A DNA stretch of 64,000 nucleotides, from contig LM997412.1 of the NCBI GenBank assembly GCA_000952975.1, positions 1,364,001-1,428,000 on the forward strand. The letters run 5' to 3'. The stretch is from Peptoniphilus sp. ING2-D1G (GTDB lineage: Bacteria; Bacillota; Clostridia; Tissierellales; Peptoniphilaceae). The translations under genes were made by a program, and so were the position numbers. Below are positions 44,613-52,723 of this stretch, in pieces (within the stretch, counting starts at the first letter, position 1; every line of letters starts with the position of its first letter). The notes below the pieces were generated by a model. That model was given only the letters and a program-made list of their open reading frames with translations, did no database searches and was not told the DNA's origin.

Positions 44613-45431
44613 TTACTTACTTTCAACTTTAGCCTTTCTTTTATTTTGCATGATCTTTTGGTGTGCAAATATCGCAGCTCCAAGGGCTCCGTTTAATTGA
44701 CAATATTCAGATGTGTAAATCTTATGACCGACATTTTCTTCAAGTGCTCTTACCATCCCTTTGTTAAGAGCAACTCCGCCTGTCATTACGACATCATCTT
44801 TTATACCCACCCTCTTAGCCAAAGATCCTACTCTTGAAGCTATGGATTTATGAATGCCCTTTACAATATCTTCAATTTTAGTTCCTTGTGCAAGTTGTGA
44901 TATAACTTCAGACTCTGCAAAAACTGTACATGTGGATGAAATTGTAACATCCAATGTGGATTTTTTATCTAAATCATCAAGTTCAGAAATATCCACTTCC
45001 AAAACTCTCGCTATTACATCCAAAAATCTTCCTGTACCTGCTGCGCATTTATCATTCATGACAAAGTTTTCAAGGACTCCTCCGTCTCCAATTTTCAAAG
45101 CTTTAGCATCTTGTCCGCCTATGTCTATAATCGTATGCACCCTTGGAAACAAGAAATATGCTCCCTTTGCATGACATGATAGTTCAGACATTTGAAAATC
45201 CGCTTCTTCAAGTGAATTTCTTCCATATCCGGTCGCTGTAATAAAATCTATATCGTCCAAGGTGAGGTTTGCTTTTTCAAGAACCGCATTTATTGCTCTT
45301 GAAGGCCCTGATGTTCCTGCTCCAACATCTATTACGGAGCTTGCCATTATCTCTTTTCCATTTTTTAAAATCAATCCTTTAGAAGCTGTTGAACCTACAT
45401 CAACTCCCATTGTATATATAGTATCTCCCAT
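44613..45431 (-). CDS. hgdC: 2-Hydroxyglutaryl-CoA dehydratase activator (archerase)
   Basis: The 272-residue ATPase of the ASKHA fold injects one high-energy electron into HgdAB at the cost of [12 protein letters not shown] (11-19) is the phosphate loop, [10 protein letters not shown] (102-111) the second nucleotide motif, and GGVALNKGM the adenosine site. C129 (NDKCAAGTG) and C168 (SSTCTVF) match the two cysteines that, one pair per dimer, hold a single [4Fe-4S] cluster between subunits. It is the first gene of the hgdCAB operon, with a strong promoter at 45474-45502. Confidence 0.96.
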   Translation of the reverse strand: MGDTIYTMGVDVGSTASKGLILKNGKEIMASSVIDVGAGTSGPSRAINAVLEKANLTLDDIDFITATGYGRNSLEEADFQMSELSCHAKGAYFLFPRVHTIIDIGGQDAKALKIGDGGVLENFVMNDKCAAGTGRFLDVIARVLEVDISELDDLDKKSTLDVTISSTCTVFAESEVISQLAQGTKIEDIVKGIHKSIASRVGSLAKRVGIKDDVVMTGGVALNKGMVRALEENVGHKIYTSEYCQLNGALGAAIFAHQKIMQNKRKAKVESK

Positions 45432-45473
45432 AACTACCTCTTTTAATTATAAATTTCGTGAACATACATTTTC

Positions 45474-45502
45474 ATTGTACTATTAAAGGATGTAAAAGTC
45501 AA
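45474..45502 (-). promoter_or_regulatory. Strong promoter of hgdCAB
   Basis: TTGACT, 17 bases and TACAAT on the minus strand, 43 bases before the hgdC ATG and downstream of the gcdA terminator. The dehydratase genes therefore have their own promoter. Confidence 0.8.
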
Positions 45503-45525
45503 AAATTTGATTGTGAAAGGCTTAT

Positions 45526-45556
45526 ATAAAAATGGAGCAGGATATCCTGCTCCATT
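45526..45556 (-). terminator. Terminator after gcdA
   Basis: A perfect stem AATGGAGCAGGA / TCCTGCTCCATT, with T5 following on the minus strand. Confidence 0.85.
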
Positions 45557-45568
45557 AAAATTTATTTT

Positions 45569-47347
45569 TTATTTTTTAAAAACATTGTCAAAGTCACGAA
45601 TTGTTCTTGGTAACAACATTTGATGGAACGGACAAATTGATTCAGGATTTTGATAGCAGCTTTCTGTAAAAGCTAAAATATAGTTTCTAAGCATATTCAT
45701 ATTTACAATTTCATCCACAAGACCAAGTACCGCACAAGCCTTTGGAGATGACATATCTGCATAGCGTTGAATTAATACGTTCATTTTATCAATTGTGGGT
45801 TGAAGATCTTTTCCTGCTTTTTTATCCTTTGCAAGTCTTCTTGAATACATAGCAACGGCAGCTGTTTCAGAATTCATTACGTTGATTTCTGTTGTAGCTG
45901 TTCCTAAACTGAAGGCATTTGTATCATTTCCTTGAGGTCCTCCAAGTACATAGTGAGCTGCTGCAGTTCCTCTTCTAAGTGTGATTTCCAGTTGAGGAAT
46001 GTCTGAGTTTTGGATAGAGTAAATCAACGATTGTCCTAATCCTAAAAGTTCAGCTCTTTCCGCATCGTCACCTACGTCTATACCTGTTGTGTCTTGTAGC
46101 CATACCATAGGAAGTTTATCTCTGGAGCAAAGTGTTACAAATTCGTTCATCTTAATAAGACCTTGCCTGTAAAGTTTTCCTCCTATACCTATTGCTTTTT
46201 CTTTGTACTCAGGATAGTTCATAAGGAATCCTTGAGCGTTTGCAACTACACCTACAAGTAATCCGCCTACTTTTGCAAGTCCTGTTACCATTTCAGGGCC
46301 GTATCCTTTTTTGTATTCCATAAATTCCGAACCGTCAAATAATCTTGACATTACATCATAAATATCATAAGTTTTTTTCGGGTTTGCAGGAATTATCGAA
46401 TACATGTCATTTACATCATATGCCGGGCTCTTTGGATCGTCTACTCTGAAGAATTCAAGGTTATATGCAGGAAGCATATCCATGTACTTCTTGATTCCCG
46501 CTATAACTCCTTCTTCTTCTACATACACCTCTCTAAAGAATCCGGTTTCTGCAAAGTGAACTCCTACAGATCCCGGAGGAGTAGTTTTTTTAGCATTCAT
46601 TGTTGCATCAGCTATTTGGTTAGCGCCTTCTTCGTCAATGTATCCCTTCGGATTCATTCCTCCAAGTATTCCGGCTCCACCAACTGCCATATTGGCATCT
46701 TTGTGAGCTATTAAGATTGTTGGGGAAATTGAGTGATATCCGCCACCTGCCGGGTTAGTTCCGTAAATTCCTACGATTACAGGTACTCCCATTTGGTTAA
46801 GTTCTGAGTTTCTGTAGAAAGGAGTTCCTCCTCCTCTTCTATTTGGATAAACTTTTTCTTGAACATCAAGTTTAACTCCTGAACAGTTAAGTACATACAC
46901 TAAAGGAATTCTAAGTCTCTTAGCTGTGTCGGAAGCACGAAGTAGGTCGTCGGCTTGCCCGGGAATCCATGCTCCTGCAAGTTTTTTATTATCTGAGGCT
47001 ATAATTAAAGCCCATTTGCCGTTTATTTTTCCTAATCCTTTGATTATACCTGTTGAACCATGGTCATTTCCTTCAGGATTATACAGTGAGTTTAAGGGGC
47101 ACCATGTTCCTTCATCAACAAGTGCATAAAGACGTTGAAGTGCTGTCCATTCTCCTCTTTCATTTACTTTTTCATCAGGTTTTCCCGCAGCTTGTGCAAC
47201 TCTTATAGCTTCTGCCAATTCTTCTTCTATTTTTCTTATAGCTTCGATATTTTCAGCATAAAAAGCATCCTGTTGCTCAGATCTCTTTAACGGTTGACCT
47301 ATTACCGACATATTTTTAAAATATGAATTCATAGAATAATTACTCAT
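45569..47347 (-). CDS. gcdA: Glutaconyl-CoA decarboxylase, carboxyltransferase (alpha) subunit
   Basis: GcdA moves the terminal carboxyl of glutaconyl-CoA to biotin on GcdC, giving crotonyl-CoA. The 592-residue protein is a double crotonase-fold carboxyltransferase, as in other biotin-dependent decarboxylases and propionyl/methylmalonyl-CoA carboxylase beta chains. The start MSNYSMNSYFKNMSVIGQPL and the GGGTPFYRNSELNQMGVPVIVGIYGTNPAGGGYHS and GIDVGDDAERAELLGLGQSLIYSI segments are typical of GcdA. It lies 15 bases after gctB, so acid activation and decarboxylation share one transcript. Confidence 0.95.
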   Translation of the reverse strand: MSNYSMNSYFKNMSVIGQPLKRSEQQDAFYAENIEAIRKIEEELAEAIRVAQAAGKPDEKVNERGEWTALQRLYALVDEGTWCPLNSLYNPEGNDHGSTGIIKGLGKINGKWALIIASDNKKLAGAWIPGQADDLLRASDTAKRLRIPLVYVLNCSGVKLDVQEKVYPNRRGGGTPFYRNSELNQMGVPVIVGIYGTNPAGGGYHSISPTILIAHKDANMAVGGAGILGGMNPKGYIDEEGANQIADATMNAKKTTPPGSVGVHFAETGFFREVYVEEEGVIAGIKKYMDMLPAYNLEFFRVDDPKSPAYDVNDMYSIIPANPKKTYDIYDVMSRLFDGSEFMEYKKGYGPEMVTGLAKVGGLLVGVVANAQGFLMNYPEYKEKAIGIGGKLYRQGLIKMNEFVTLCSRDKLPMVWLQDTTGIDVGDDAERAELLGLGQSLIYSIQNSDIPQLEITLRRGTAAAHYVLGGPQGNDTNAFSLGTATTEINVMNSETAAVAMYSRRLAKDKKAGKDLQPTIDKMNVLIQRYADMSSPKACAVLGLVDEIVNMNMLRNYILAFTESCYQNPESICPFHQMLLPRTIRDFDNVFKK

Positions 47348-47362
47348 ATTATCTCCTTTATA

Positions 47363-48157
47363 TTATTCACGTGGGATCTTAATAAAAGCTTCGCCCGGGT
47401 CAATTTCTTCTCTTATAAGTTTGATTATATCTTCTGTCGGTTCTTCTAAAACTTCAGCCCTTGATACATCTATATCAAATCCTGTGTTTTCAAGAACGTC
47501 TTCCGGGCTTGAGCTTGGGTAATATCCTGCAAGGTACATTCTCTTTGTTTCTTCATCAAATTTAAGTATACCTTTATCTGTAACAACCATTTGAGGTCCT
47601 ACATTACCGGGAAGTCCCGCTCTTTCTCTTCCTCCGGGGCCGTCCATCCAACCGGGTGAGGTGATATAGTCAACCTTTTCCATGAATCTTCTCTTTTCAT
47701 GTTGCATCATGATGATTGTATTTACATAGGTAGCAATTCCATTTGCTCCACCTGAACCTGTAAATCTTGTGGTTGGATGATTGTAATCACCGATTACTGT
47801 AGAGTTTACATTTCCAAAGGGATCAATTTGAGCTCCACCTATAAAAGCTATCATTCTTTGTTTGTTGTGTAACCATTCATTGTATTCAAATCCTACAAAC
47901 CTTACGTTTGTCCATTGTACGGCAACGTGAGCTCCAAGTCTGTTGTCTCCTACTGATCTTGGCACTTCAATGGGAGCTGCATCCATCAATCCACTTTCCA
48001 TGATCAAGTAACAATTAGGCGCATAAACCCTCTTTGCAAGAGCAGCTCCTATCAAAGGGAGCCCTGTTCCTACTATTACAACTTGGTCGTCTTTTATTTG
48101 TTTTCCAATAGTAACGGCTTGCATTTCTTTATTTGTATAATTATCATATCTTGCCAT
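47363..48157 (-). CDS. gctB: Glutaconate CoA-transferase, subunit B
   Basis: The 264-residue beta subunit of the class I CoA-transferase activates (R)-2-hydroxyglutarate with acetyl-CoA or glutaconyl-CoA. Its catalytic glutamate is visible as E54 in YLIMESGLMDAAP, at the same residue number as in the Acidaminococcus enzyme as I recall it. GGAQIDPFGNVNSTVIGDYNHPTTRFTGSGGANGIA is the CoA/oxyanion region. It lies two bases after gctA. Confidence 0.95.
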   Translation of the reverse strand: MARYDNYTNKEMQAVTIGKQIKDDQVVIVGTGLPLIGAALAKRVYAPNCYLIMESGLMDAAPIEVPRSVGDNRLGAHVAVQWTNVRFVGFEYNEWLHNKQRMIAFIGGAQIDPFGNVNSTVIGDYNHPTTRFTGSGGANGIATYVNTIIMMQHEKRRFMEKVDYITSPGWMDGPGGRERAGLPGNVGPQMVVTDKGILKFDEETKRMYLAGYYPSSSPEDVLENTGFDIDVSRAEVLEEPTEDIIKLIREEIDPGEAFIKIPRE

Positions 48158-48159
48158 TA

Positions 48160-49122
48160 TTACTTTTCCTCCTTCAAAACATTGGTAGCATATCCGAATC
48201 CAGGAACTTCTCTAAGGTTTATAAGTCTTGTTGCTCCTAATTTATCAAGATAAGCTTCGTGATTTTCAACATCATAAGCCCATTCTTTTACGAAGTTCTT
48301 GAAGTCCTCATCGCCTTTACTTACTACATTGTAATGTTTAAAGAAATCTGCATCATAGTCATAATATCCATAACATTGTGAGGGATGTGCTCCGAAGGGT
48401 ACATGAACTACAGCGTCTACACAGAATGCAGGAATTGAGTTTTTAGTCGGCTCTTTCCTTATTTCTTCATCGCTTATAAGTTCTTCACAAGTTACAATGG
48501 TCTTTCTTGCAGCTACAGCTATGTCCACATCGTGGAATTCCGGTCCTTCAATTCTTACAGTTCCGTTTGGAGAAGCTTTTTGAACATGTATAATAGCAGT
48601 ATCAAGTTTAGGTACCGGTGCAGCTAAAACTTTTTCACCTTCTTCGAAGGGATTTTCAAGTTCAACGTATTTCTTATTTGGAAGTTTCGGATGTTTCTTT
48701 CTCTCTTCTTCAGAAATTCCCCATTTAGTAGCTACATCACTACCAAGCATAAGTTTTACAGGTAGGAAGGAAAGACCTAAAGATGCAGCGTGAAGTCTTA
48801 ACATTTCAACGTCTTGTGAATAATCTTCAAAAAGTATTTCGCCCTTTTCAATAGCCTTTCTAAATCTTCTTGATACGTTTGTGTATCCTGAGTTTGCTGT
48901 ATAGCAGTTGATATAAGCAAGAACTCTTCCTTCGCCTATAAGCATATCCCAATCTCCACCTGCCGGTCCCGCTTCAACTATGAAGTCCTTTTGACCTTGG
49001 CGAAGAATTTCATATGCAGCAGCATAGGGTTTTCTGTTGGTGGTAAATCCCCCAAAAGAAAGTACATCTCCGTCCTCTACGAATTTACTTATAGCGTCTT
49101 TTAAACTATAAACTTTACTCAA
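48160..49122 (-). CDS. gctA: Glutaconate CoA-transferase, subunit A
   Basis: The 320-residue alpha subunit pairs with GctB. Typical segments are GDVLSFGGFTTNRKPYAAAYEILRQG at the N-terminus, AGPAGGDWDMLIGEGRVLAYINCYTANSGYTNVSRRFRKAIEKGEI and PVPKLDTAIIHVQKASPNGTVRIEGPEF. The start codon is a TTG at 49122 behind GGGAGG. An extended -10 like sequence (49167-49175) lies just after the gcdB stem-loop, so gctA may have a secondary promoter besides read-through from gcdDCB. Confidence 0.94.
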   Translation of the reverse strand: MSKVYSLKDAISKFVEDGDVLSFGGFTTNRKPYAAAYEILRQGQKDFIVEAGPAGGDWDMLIGEGRVLAYINCYTANSGYTNVSRRFRKAIEKGEILFEDYSQDVEMLRLHAASLGLSFLPVKLMLGSDVATKWGISEEERKKHPKLPNKKYVELENPFEEGEKVLAAPVPKLDTAIIHVQKASPNGTVRIEGPEFHDVDIAVAARKTIVTCEELISDEEIRKEPTKNSIPAFCVDAVVHVPFGAHPSQCYGYYDYDADFFKHYNVVSKGDEDFKNFVKEWAYDVENHEAYLDKLGATRLINLREVPGFGYATNVLKEEK

Positions 49123-49183
49123 AATAATACCTCCCTTATTACTTTAATACCAAATATATTAGTTTAATAATATCACATAACAT

Positions 49184-49219
49184 AAACAAATGGAAATCTT
49201 AAAAGACTTCCATTTGTTT
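49184..49219 (-). other. Intercistronic stem-loop between gcdB and gctA
   Basis: AAACAAATGGAA and TTCCATTTGTTT form a long stem with further partial pairing inside. The minus strand lacks a proper T-run after it, so it may be a weak terminator or an RNA stabiliser that sets the gcdDCB to gctAB-gcdA ratio. Confidence 0.7.
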
Positions 49220-49231
49220 AATTTTAATTAA

Positions 49232-50368
49232 TCATCCGAATAATATTAAAAATACTCCTGCCGCTACAGCTGAACCTATAACTCCCGCTACGTTAGGTCC
49301 CATAGCGTGCATCAATAAGAAGTTGGTCGGATTGTATTTTCTTCCTTCAACTTGTGAAACTCTGGCTGCCATCGGTACAGCTGATACACCTGCAGAACCG
49401 ATAAGTGGATTTATTTTTCCGCCTGTTGCATAATATAAAACTTTTCCGAATAACACTCCGCCTACAGTGGCAAAGGAAAATGCCATCAAGCCTAAAGCTA
49501 TGATTTTTATAGTTGCCGGTGAAAGGAATATATCTCCGTTTGCAGTAGCTCCTACAGTTGTTCCAAGCATGATTGTAACTATGTTCATCAATGCATTTTG
49601 AGCTGTATCCGAAAGTCTTGCGGTAACTCCCGATTCCTTAAACAGGTTTCCTAACATCAATAGACCCAAAAGCGGTGCTACCGATGGTAAAAGCAAGGAT
49701 GTAAATAGTACTACAACTACAGGGAATACAACCTTCTCAGCCTTTGAAACAGGTCTTAGAGCGACCATCTTTGTTTCACGTTCTTTTTGTGTAGTAAGCG
49801 CCTTCATAATAGGCGGTTGGATCAAAGGTATAAGTGCCATATACGAATATGCGGCAACGGCAATAGGTGCAAGTAAATGAGGTGCCAAACTGTTTGTTAC
49901 AAATATGGCTGTAGGACCGTCAGCTCCTCCGATTATTCCTATGGAAGCCGCTTCTTGAGGAGTAAAGCCCAATGCAATAGCTACTATAAAAGCTATATAT
50001 ATTCCAAATTGTGCCGCCGATCCCAACAATAAAGATATGGGATTTGCAATGAGCGGTCCGAAGTCGGTCATCGCTCCTACTCCCATGAATATCAAGCACG
50101 GGAAAAGATTTGACTTAACTCCGCCGTAAATAATTCTAAGTACCCCTTGATCATACCAGGGTTCTGTTTCTAACATCAAATCCGCCGCCGGCAGGTTTGA
50201 AAGCATCATACCAAATGCTATAGGCAATAGCAGTAATGGCTCAAACTCTTTCTTAATAGCCAAATATAATAGTATAAAGGATACTAAGAACATTACGGCA
50301 TTTTGCCAGGTGATATTAGCAAAACCCGATTCTGCTAAAATACCTTTTAATGTTTCAAAAAATATCAC
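49232..50368 (-). CDS. gcdB: Glutaconyl-CoA decarboxylase, Na+-pumping beta subunit
   Basis: GcdB removes CO2 from carboxybiotin and exports Na+ across the membrane. The 378-residue protein has about nine to eleven helices and the family core [30 protein letters not shown] (about 130-160). The Asp of GGADGPT is essential in the oxaloacetate homologue. A second conserved region lies near the C-terminus ([16 protein letters not shown]). Together with gcdC and gcdD it turns glutamate fermentation into a Na+ gradient. Confidence 0.95.
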   Translation of the reverse strand: MIFFETLKGILAESGFANITWQNAVMFLVSFILLYLAIKKEFEPLLLLPIAFGMMLSNLPAADLMLETEPWYDQGVLRIIYGGVKSNLFPCLIFMGVGAMTDFGPLIANPISLLLGSAAQFGIYIAFIVAIALGFTPQEAASIGIIGGADGPTAIFVTNSLAPHLLAPIAVAAYSYMALIPLIQPPIMKALTTQKERETKMVALRPVSKAEKVVFPVVVVLFTSLLLPSVAPLLGLLMLGNLFKESGVTARLSDTAQNALMNIVTIMLGTTVGATANGDIFLSPATIKIIALGLMAFSFATVGGVLFGKVLYYATGGKINPLIGSAGVSAVPMAARVSQVEGRKYNPTNFLLMHAMGPNVAGVIGSAVAAGVFLILFG

Positions 50369-50396
50369 TATAATTCCTCCTAAATATAATTAACTA

Positions 50397-50804
50397 TTAA
50401 TTAATTTCCGCCAATAATTGGTCTGTATCTACAGTTTCTCCGGCTCTAACCTTTAAAGCAACTTTTCCATCAACAGGAGCTACGATTTCATTTTCCATCT
50501 TCATAGCTTCAAGAATAAGTATCACATCGCCTTCTGTTACTTGATCTCCTTCATTAACTACAACTCTTAGGATATTTCCCGGCATTGGAGATGTAACTTG
50601 TTCTCCCCCGCCTGAAGAAGCTGCAGGTGCAGGTTGTGGCGCTGCTTGTGGTGCCGGTTGCGGTGCCGCTTGAGGTGCTGGTGCCGCTTGAGGTGCTGGT
50701 GCCGGTGCAGGTCCGAAATCAGCCATGCTTAAAGGCTTTGGTCCGCCTACTTTTTCAATTTCTACTTCATAAACTTTTCCATCTACTTTTACTTGATATT
50801 TCAT
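50397..50804 (-). CDS. gcdC: Glutaconyl-CoA decarboxylase, biotin carrier (gamma) subunit
   Basis: The 135-residue protein has a short N-terminal association segment (MKYQVKVDGKVYEVEIEKV). A flexible Ala/Pro/Gln linker with repeated PAPQAAP units (residues 32-63) and a biotinyl domain (about 68-135) follow. Biotin is attached at K102 in the AMKM motif. The linker lets biotin travel between GcdA in the cytoplasm and GcdB in the membrane. I use the ATG at 50804, behind AAAGGAT; the ATG seven codons upstream has no ribosome-binding site. It is one of three adjacent subunit genes, gcdD-gcdC-gcdB. Confidence 0.95.
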   Translation of the reverse strand: MKYQVKVDGKVYEVEIEKVGGPKPLSMADFGPAPAPAPQAAPAPQAAPQPAPQAAPQPAPAASSGGGEQVTSPMPGNILRVVVNEGDQVTEGDVILILEAMKMENEIVAPVDGKVALKVRAGETVDTDQLLAEIN

Positions 50805-50838
50805 TAAAAATTCATCCTTTCTCATTGTTTTTTAATTA

Positions 50839-51162
50839 TTATTTCTTTTCATTAATTGAGACTATTTTAAATTGATCTAAAGGGCTTTTCATATCCTCAG
50901 AAACAGCCGCTACTATGGCGGCAACTATTGCACCGTCTTTCTTTTGTTCTGCGCTTGCTGCTACTTGTTGCTTTGCTTGAGCCTTTGCAGGTTCTGCCGG
51001 TTTTGTATCATTTTTTCCTTGGCTTTTTGCAATAGAAGCAACAACAGAAGAAATAATTTGGACAAATATTGCCAATGATATCAAAACTAAAAATACGATA
51101 GTAAAACCTACCAGCGAAACTATGACCGCTTCAGGTATGGTCATGCTTTCACTTCCCCACAT
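50839..51162 (-). CDS. gcdD: Glutaconyl-CoA decarboxylase, small membrane (delta) subunit, OadG type
   Basis: The 107-residue protein has one membrane helix (about 12-36, AVIVSLVGFTIVFLVLISLAI) and an Ala/Lys-rich cytoplasmic tail (AKAQAKQQVAASAEQKKDGAIVAAIVAAV). It ends in a short segment that anchors GcdA in homologous pumps. OadG-type subunits hold the decarboxylase together. AGGAGG precedes the ATG. It is the first gene of the operon, behind a very good promoter. Confidence 0.88.
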   Translation of the reverse strand: MWGSESMTIPEAVIVSLVGFTIVFLVLISLAIFVQIISSVVASIAKSQGKNDTKPAEPAKAQAKQQVAASAEQKKDGAIVAAIVAAVSEDMKSPLDQFKIVSINEKK

Positions 51163-51220
51163 GGATTAACACCTCCTCTTATAAATCCCACATCATGAAA
51201 TTAATTTCATTATTGCCATC

Positions 51221-51249
51221 ATTATAACAAATTTAGTTTGCTCTTTCAA
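51221..51249 (-). promoter_or_regulatory. Promoter of gcdDCB-gctAB-gcdA
   Basis: TTGAAA, 17 bases and TGTTATAAT (extended -10) on the minus strand, 59 bases before the gcdD start. Confidence 0.85.
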
Positions 51250-51477
51250 TAAAGTTTTAAACTTATTATTAAAAATAATAAGTGCTTATAAGAAATTCAA
51301 CCTTAATATCCTCATTGTAATTTTATATGATAAATATGTTTAAAAATATACATTGAAAAACTTTTAAGTTAGATTATATTAAAGTTATAATAAAAAATTT
51401 ATTATCTATATAATAACATTATCCTATCGGTTAAACCTCTAATAAATGTCTAATTTATACAATGAGGACAAGTCTAA

Positions 51478-51522
51478 AATAAAAAGTCCGCCACCTATTA
51501 AGTATAGGTAACAGACCTTTAA
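51478..51522 (-). terminator. Terminator after the DUF1002 gene
   Basis: The minus strand has AGGTCTGTTACCTAT pairing with ATAGGTGGCGGACTT around a short loop, then T5. Confidence 0.7.
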
Positions 51523-51591
51523 TATAAACATTTAATTGACATAAATTTTACGATTTTTTATAAATTCAGCCTTTTATTAAATTACATTCAA

Positions 51592-52494
51592 TTATAAGTT
51601 TGCAAAGAAGTCCTTCAGCCAATCGATGAATTTTGCAAACCAGCCCTTGGATTTTTCAAGGGTTTGCTGTCCATCTTCAGAACTCAGATAATCTATTGCC
51701 TTTTGCGAATATTCTTTAGCTATTTCAGAATACTTACTTGCTTCTTCTGCTATCTTATCCCAATCCACATCTACATTTTTTAGTTTATTGAAAAACACCG
51801 TCAGTTCATCCAATTGGTTGTCCGTTATGTTTATGTTGTATTCATTGGATATGTTTTGTATCATTCCCCTTATTTCTTCCTTATTTTCGGGCATATTTTT
51901 CGCAAATTGAACCTTTAAGGCATTCATTAAATCATTCGTCTTTTCCTTTCCTATATCGGTTTCAAGCCCTGCGGACACTATCATCTCTTCGTTGGCGATT
52001 TCTTTGACTTCATCGGGGATCTTTTTGCCTGTAGAGGTTTCGTAGGCTTTCATTATTCCGGTTAAGGCTGCAGTTCCCGTGACGCTTAAGGGTGCGGAAA
52101 CCTTGACATGAGCATCTGTTACACCGGCTGTTACCAGCGCATTTCTGTAGTTTTCTTCTGTTATATAATTTATGTTTTCAGAAATATCAACCTTTATTCC
52201 GCTTCCCTTTTCAGTATAGGTAATCATAGATGACGAGAGAGCTCTATGTCCTATTTTCCCTGCAGGTATGATTTCTCCCAAGTATTTGTGTTCTTCTTCA
52301 TTTGTAACTTCTATAGTTAAAACATCTTCTCCTGCCCCGAACTCTTTGAGCATTCTTTGTTTTTCATCACCGCTTAAATCAGCTCCCAAACTCACTATGC
52401 TATCTCCCATAACAACATCGGCAAGTATTGTGCCTGGCGCTAAAGTCAAAATCGCAAGCATTAAAGCTGCAATCTTTTTTATTTTCATCTTCAT
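51592..52494 (-). CDS. DUF1002-family secreted protein
   Basis: The 300-residue protein has a clear signal peptide (MKMKIKKIAALMLAILTLAPGTILA, cleavage after about residue 25). The mature part matches DUF1002 proteins of Firmicutes: DSIVSLGADLSGDEKQRMLKEFG, SSSMITYTEKGSGIKVDI, ALVTAGVTDAHVKVSAPLSVTGTAALTGIMKAYE. The C-terminus is helical and Lys/Asp-rich with WFAKFIDWLKDFF. The role is unknown. It is a single-gene unit with its own extended -10 promoter and terminator. Confidence 0.87.
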   Translation of the reverse strand: MKMKIKKIAALMLAILTLAPGTILADVVMGDSIVSLGADLSGDEKQRMLKEFGAGEDVLTIEVTNEEEHKYLGEIIPAGKIGHRALSSSMITYTEKGSGIKVDISENINYITEENYRNALVTAGVTDAHVKVSAPLSVTGTAALTGIMKAYETSTGKKIPDEVKEIANEEMIVSAGLETDIGKEKTNDLMNALKVQFAKNMPENKEEIRGMIQNISNEYNINITDNQLDELTVFFNKLKNVDVDWDKIAEEASKYSEIAKEYSQKAIDYLSSEDGQQTLEKSKGWFAKFIDWLKDFFANL

Positions 52495-52520
52495 TTTATC
52501 ACTTCCTTTTCTTTCGAAGC

Positions 52521-52529
52521 ATTATATCA
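52521..52529 (-). promoter_or_regulatory. Extended -10 promoter of the DUF1002 gene
   Basis: TGATATAAT on the minus strand, about 26 bases before the ATG at 52494; no clear -35 box. Confidence 0.6.
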
Positions 52530-52588
52530 GAGGATTTTGTAAATAAGGTGAAATTAATAAATTCTTAAAACTTTATTAGATACTTTAA

Positions 52589-52618
52589 AAAAATAACCTG
52601 CTAAGCAGGTTATTTAAG
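52589..52618 (-). terminator. Terminator after the hydrogenase-like gene
   Basis: AATAACCTGC / GCAGGTTATT forms a perfect stem with T7 on the minus strand, about 105 bases after the stop. Confidence 0.8.
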
Positions 52619-52723
52619 TCTGTTGACAAAGCAGCAAACCTTCTTGCTGTACTAAACATTCGGAAGCATTCGAAAAATGTGCAAGTTGGTTTGCCTACTC
52701 TATGGAATAACCTTCTTGGGAGG

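Larger units (their letters stand above)
51163..51591 (-). other. Intergenic region: gcd promoter and DUF1002 terminator
   Basis: No gene is visible. The gcd promoter is at 51221-51249 and the terminator of the upstream DUF1002 gene at 51478-51522. The rest is very AT-rich and shows nothing else that I can support. Confidence 0.6.

Noticed and set aside
50610..50710. Short tandem repeats resembling a CRISPR or minisatellite
   Set aside because: They encode the Ala/Pro/Gln linker of the biotin carrier; no spacers and no cas genes are present anywhere in the window.
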